Positions 60,032 through 64,000 of a stretch of 64,000 bases of DNA are shown here, in pieces. The DNA lies in assembly GCF_019059575.1 (NCBI RefSeq), contig NW_024881983.1, positions 431,901-495,900 of the forward strand, in the 5' to 3' direction. The notes beneath the pieces are model-generated. The model had not been told where the DNA came from. It searched no databases and was given only the letters and a program-made list of their open reading frames with translations. The position numbers and the translations under genes were made by a program. Positions within the stretch are counted from its first letter, which is position 1, and every line of letters begins with the position of its first letter. This DNA comes from Amphibalanus amphitrite (lineage: Eukaryota > Arthropoda > Thecostraca > Balanomorpha > Balanidae).

Positions 60032-63000
60032 GTAGGTGTTGGAAGTGTGGTGGGTAAGATTAGGGACTAAGGTCTTGGGCAAGGCGTAGGGGCTAAAGGT
60101 ATAAGACTGGGCTTGTCTTACGGGCAAGGTGATTGGGAAGTAAAGCTTCGGCACACGGGGGTGCAAGAAATAGGGTGAAAAAATGTCTGAGGTGTCGGAT
60201 TACGAGGGAGGGATAAGCGTGGCGACTTGGACTGTGAACTGCAAACTGTGTTACTGTGGCTGTTGCTTTCGTGCTGCCTGTCTGATTTACGTGTTTGAGT
60301 TATTTTCATCCCATGTTGTGTCTGTTGGGTGATGTGTGGCTGTCGTCCAAGTTTGTCGCAACAAGGTAGTTAGGGACTCGACAATATTCCAAAGTTCTGA
60401 TCACTATACCTTTGGCAAGTCAGGTAAACATCCAGTCAAGTACGCTCTTCAACTAGATGGCTGGCTCGAGAAGATTGAAAATGGCTCGATGCTGGCCTCG
60501 TGCCCTCGTGTTGCATAGATGTGCTGGTAAATCTTTTGATGCATTCGCTTTCTTCGTGGGTGGTTGATAGAATTATTGGTAAAAAGATGGCAGGACGATT
60601 GTCTATAGGCTTAGTTTTTGGAAACTTACAATGACATTCGTTACTCACGCCCTTTTACGTAGATAAGACTCATTTGATGGATCATATGATGGAACTATGC
60701 AACAAACTGCAATGTGTTTGACATGACAGATTAGCTATCATATTTAAAAGTAGCAAAGCTCTTGCTGAAAGATCGTTTTATTATTTATTATTGCCATATC
60801 TGTGAGCTTTTATTGAAATAACGATAGCTCCGACCATATGTCCATGTCTAGCAGAAGTCTGCATAAATATCGCTGGTAATTGGGAGCAATGTGGACAATG
60901 ACCCGTTACAACAAGAAAAAACAATTCCCAATTATTTTGTTTTTATAAGTTCCTGCATTTTAATTTTTTGTTGCAATCCTCAGAATATGGTATGGATCGG
61001 TTTCTAATCAGACGATTCCTTACAATAATTTTCAAAAAAAAAGTTCTTTTACGTATTTTGTCGGAGTAATTTGCCGCCATATACTTTGCACCTTCCCAAT
61101 ACTTTATTGATCCATGCTACAGTTCTGCACCATTCTTTTTATCGGAAAACAATTACTGCGGCTACATGGTTCACCTTGGCTCCATTCACGGTCAGATCCA
61201 CCTGCCAAGACCCACCTCAACGGGGCCGTGACCTCATCGTGGACAGCCATCCTCCTACACATGACATTGTCCACAGCATAGCTCGATAGACTCGCCGGGC
61301 ATTTCAGCTGTCTCCGCCGCGTGCCGGCACGACTGGGGAACGTTTTACTGCCGCCGTCGTAATTAGCGACTCGTGTAAGTGCCGTGATTAGCGGGAGCCA
61401 GCGCCGGCACCGTCACAACAGTGGCGCGCGGCACGCATCCGGCGCATCTGTTTTCCGCGGCTGGTCGTGCGCGCTGCTGTTGTCGGGTTTCGTCCAAACA
61501 GCCCGCCTGTCCGCTACCGATCGGCTCTGCGGCTCGGCTGCAGAGGTTGCGGTCTGGTCTGAGGTCGGGCTCCGCTTCCCGTTCCCACCGCCTCCTATTT
61601 AGCTACTGCGTTCCGTGTTCGATGGGAGCGGTCGCGGTTAGCACTGATGTGCGTTTGCGATTTCAAACCCCTGTTTCTATTCTCATTTCCTCCACTCGCC
61701 TTCTCTGATTGCCTGGCTCCTCCAATCCTTTGTCGCTGCGGCGGCGGAGCGGGAGGCCATAACAACACCATACGACGGTCGTTGCCACGTTTACGACGAC
61801 AGCTGATCATTGGCGGAGTGATACGCCAGGGTAAAACAGCAGATAGGCCGTGCCGGGTGTGCAGCGCCTCCGCAGACTCAGAGAGCTGCTCAGCAGGCGT
61901 GATACTTCCCACAGAATCACGGCCTGCACGCGGCAACGGCGAGTAAACCAGTGGAAACCAGTGGTCACTCTCACACCACGATTCTTGACGTCATCCTAGG
62001 TGATGACGGGTTTCGGACGGGCGGCGACGAATGCGCAGACGACGGCGCGATGACGGAGGGACGACTGACGGATGACGGACGGATGACGGGTCTGATCAGT
62101 CGATTGACGGACATGTGTTGAACAGACGGCAGGATGAGCGATGGCAACAAACAGACATCATCATGTTCCGTTAGTATAGCGGCGGTGGTCAGTAGTCAGT
62201 CCTTGTCCACTCTTACAACCGCTTCCACACGACGAATGTCGGTGGCCTCGCGTGTTCGTATGAACATATTTGGCGGCGTGGGTTGATGGGGGTGGGTGGG
62301 GGAGGGGATGGGCCCTCGGAGGGGGTCGGTGTCGGTGACGTGGCTGGCGCAGCGGGGGAGAGGCTGGCTGGCATCCACGGCACCGTCTCGGCCACTCAGT
62401 GGATGTGCCAGAACTCGCTGTGACAGCTGTGGACTCCTAAACCATCCTTTTACCACTGCTCCTGTCTGCCGCGGCACGGAGAGCACCATGTTCCGCTTGT
62501 TCCACCCCTGATCCGAGTGACAAACCTTTCTCATCACGTCGTTCCCCATATCCTCTCGGTCGCCAGTAAACATTACATGTCGCATCCCCTTTGCGGAGCG
62601 GCCGCTGACGAAACAACGCACCGTCGCTGGGGGCCCGGCCCTGCTGAGATCACAGTGAGCCCCGGCCTTGCATCAGTTGTACTGAGGCGATTTAACACTC
62701 TCCTAATCACATTGTGAGTGACGTGTGCCGTCATCGGTTACATGACGGATCGTTCATCGTTTGAGAGCAGCGGTCCGCTAACGGAAACTGCCAGCAGGCG
62801 AAGAGAATCGAACCCGCATCCATGCGGGTGTTGATAAAAGCACGGTTTATGAATGACTGCCACGCGAGAAGTATGATAAGACGAATATAAATCCCACGAG
62901 TTGTTTCCCAATCATCACAGTGGTACATACATGCCGGATTATTGCGTAAAACCGGATACGAGATGACTGCGGGCTGGATAACATTTCCAGAAGTCACCAC

Positions 63001-64000
63001 CTTACAGGCTGCTAGTATAGTGGTAAGAATTGGCAGGATCTGACTTTCCATGTTGTCACTGTTGTTATTGTTATTTACGATTTAGGTAGTTGTTTGTAAG
63101 CATGAGACTAAAAGCCTTCTTATTACATATCTCGATGCATCCCTCTGCTATCGGTATCGGTTCAATCAGCTAGCTCAGGCCAATGCGTCCGTTCTCTTTA
63201 CGATATTGCACTAAAGCTTTTTTCTCCATGTTTCAGAGTCATTGATGACCAGAATTCTCAAGCGACAAAACAAATGATGCCGCGCCGTATAGGTTCAATC
63301 CCACAGCCCCTCTCCAGACTAGACACGGCGTAGGGGCTACGACGTTTGTCCGATGTCTGGCTTCCAGGTTTTCACCGATGCAAGCCAGCATCAAACATGA
63401 CTGGGCACATGGACCTTCCCTGCAAAACCCCGAATGCATCCTAAGGCTGCCGCTTTCCCAGCCCACCGGCGGGGGCATCACCAATTCGGCGCCTTCCCTA
63501 TATGTGCTTGCACGGTACGATCATACTAACCCGATCGGGGCGCTCGATTTGGCTGGCCGGCCGGCGCCGCGGTCGGTCGGACGGACTGTCGGGCACCATA
63601 TCCAGTCCGGTCGACTCATCTCCCGTGCGATCGGCGACTGGTGAACGGTTTACGGCGATGTGTCAGTGCAGTCTGACGGAGCTGGCGCCGGTGATATGTG
63701 CAGTGTGCACAGCTCTGCTTACAGCCCAGAGGACCATCCCGGTGTGCCACACCACCTGGCGGAAAGAAATATTCTCGCGTCTCGCTCGCTTCTGATCGTC
63801 ACTCGCGCTGAGCACCACCCAATGGCTCGCCACCAAAACCAAACCATCTGGGAGCTGCTTATGAATTCGCGGGAGAGTCCCGTAAGCTGTGTCAGTAAAG
63901 TGTCTGGCAGGCAGGGACCGGACGTTCCCCTAGTGCCGGTCTGTGTGGGGAGTGAGATGGTTTCCGCGATCCCTCTGCGTCACTGGCGCCGCAAACAAAA
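60032..64000. other. mirror of the presumed intron 23699-27706
   Basis: Reverse-complement copy with an increasing number of small indels towards 64000. No exon for receptor helices 6-7 and no other gene recognised. Confidence 0.45.

Larger units (their letters stand above)
43829..64000 (-). repeat. right arm of the giant inverted repeat
   Basis: Reverse complement of 23699-43795, reaching the end of the window and presumably continuing. Between about 44.7 and 58 kb it is almost identical to the left arm apart from microsatellite and mononucleotide lengths. Towards the end, in the last 330 bases, I count about fifteen differences, nearly all single-base gaps or short indels, most of them missing bases on this side. 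That pattern is typical of unpolished long-read sequence. Confidence 0.95.

Overview
This is eukaryotic, animal nuclear DNA. It has one recognisable protein-coding exon with a strong splice donor, many non-autonomous transposons, minisatellites and microsatellites, and no operons or bacterial signals. The exon encodes the first five membrane helices of a beta-adrenergic-like octopamine receptor. That family is an arthropod/protostome one, so the source is most likely an arthropod. The GC-rich receptor codons and the transposon load would suit a crustacean, but this is an inference and no species marker is visible.

The dominant structure is a giant inverted repeat. Bases 23699-43795 reappear in reverse complement at 43829-64000, around a 33-base spacer, and the right arm runs off the window end. 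Corresponding positions in the two arms add up to about 87624 near the axis and about 87742 further out. Most of that shift comes from a TC/GA microsatellite that is about 97 bases longer in the right arm. The axis lies inside an array of an 82-base tandem repeat, and the order of the array's variant units is mirrored exactly. The outermost right arm carries many one- and two-base indels against the left, while the middle of the arms is nearly identical. This is what a fold-back (inverted chimeric) read or a haplotype-joining misassembly with a poorly polished end would give. A real, recent palindrome remains possible. Every right-arm feature should therefore be read as a second copy of a left-arm one until tested.

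Layout. 1-12.9 kb: non-coding DNA with a TTAA-flanked element (2957-3877), a Helitron-like element (5130-6169), a second Helitron-like terminus (ending 7382), and several simple or minisatellite repeats. 12.9-14.0 kb: a hAT-type non-autonomous element with an 8-base target duplication, filled by a 20-base minisatellite. 14.0-23.7 kb: no recognised gene. 23.7-43.8 kb (left arm): the octopamine receptor exon on the minus strand (27707-28475) with a GC-rich upstream region, then a second Helitron-like copy (30954-31905), a TA-flanked MITE (32245-33137), a TTAA element (34158-35344), a perfect 38-base palindrome, two head-to-head TTAA MITEs (37535-38456), a broken reverse transcriptase/RNase H retroelement (about 39018-40587), a TC tract and the 82-base array. 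43.8-64 kb repeats this order backwards.

No pathway or gene cluster can be read from the window. The receptor is the only host gene supported, and its exon(s) for helices 6 and 7 are not visible. I found no convincing tRNA, rRNA, CRISPR array or new multi-gene system.
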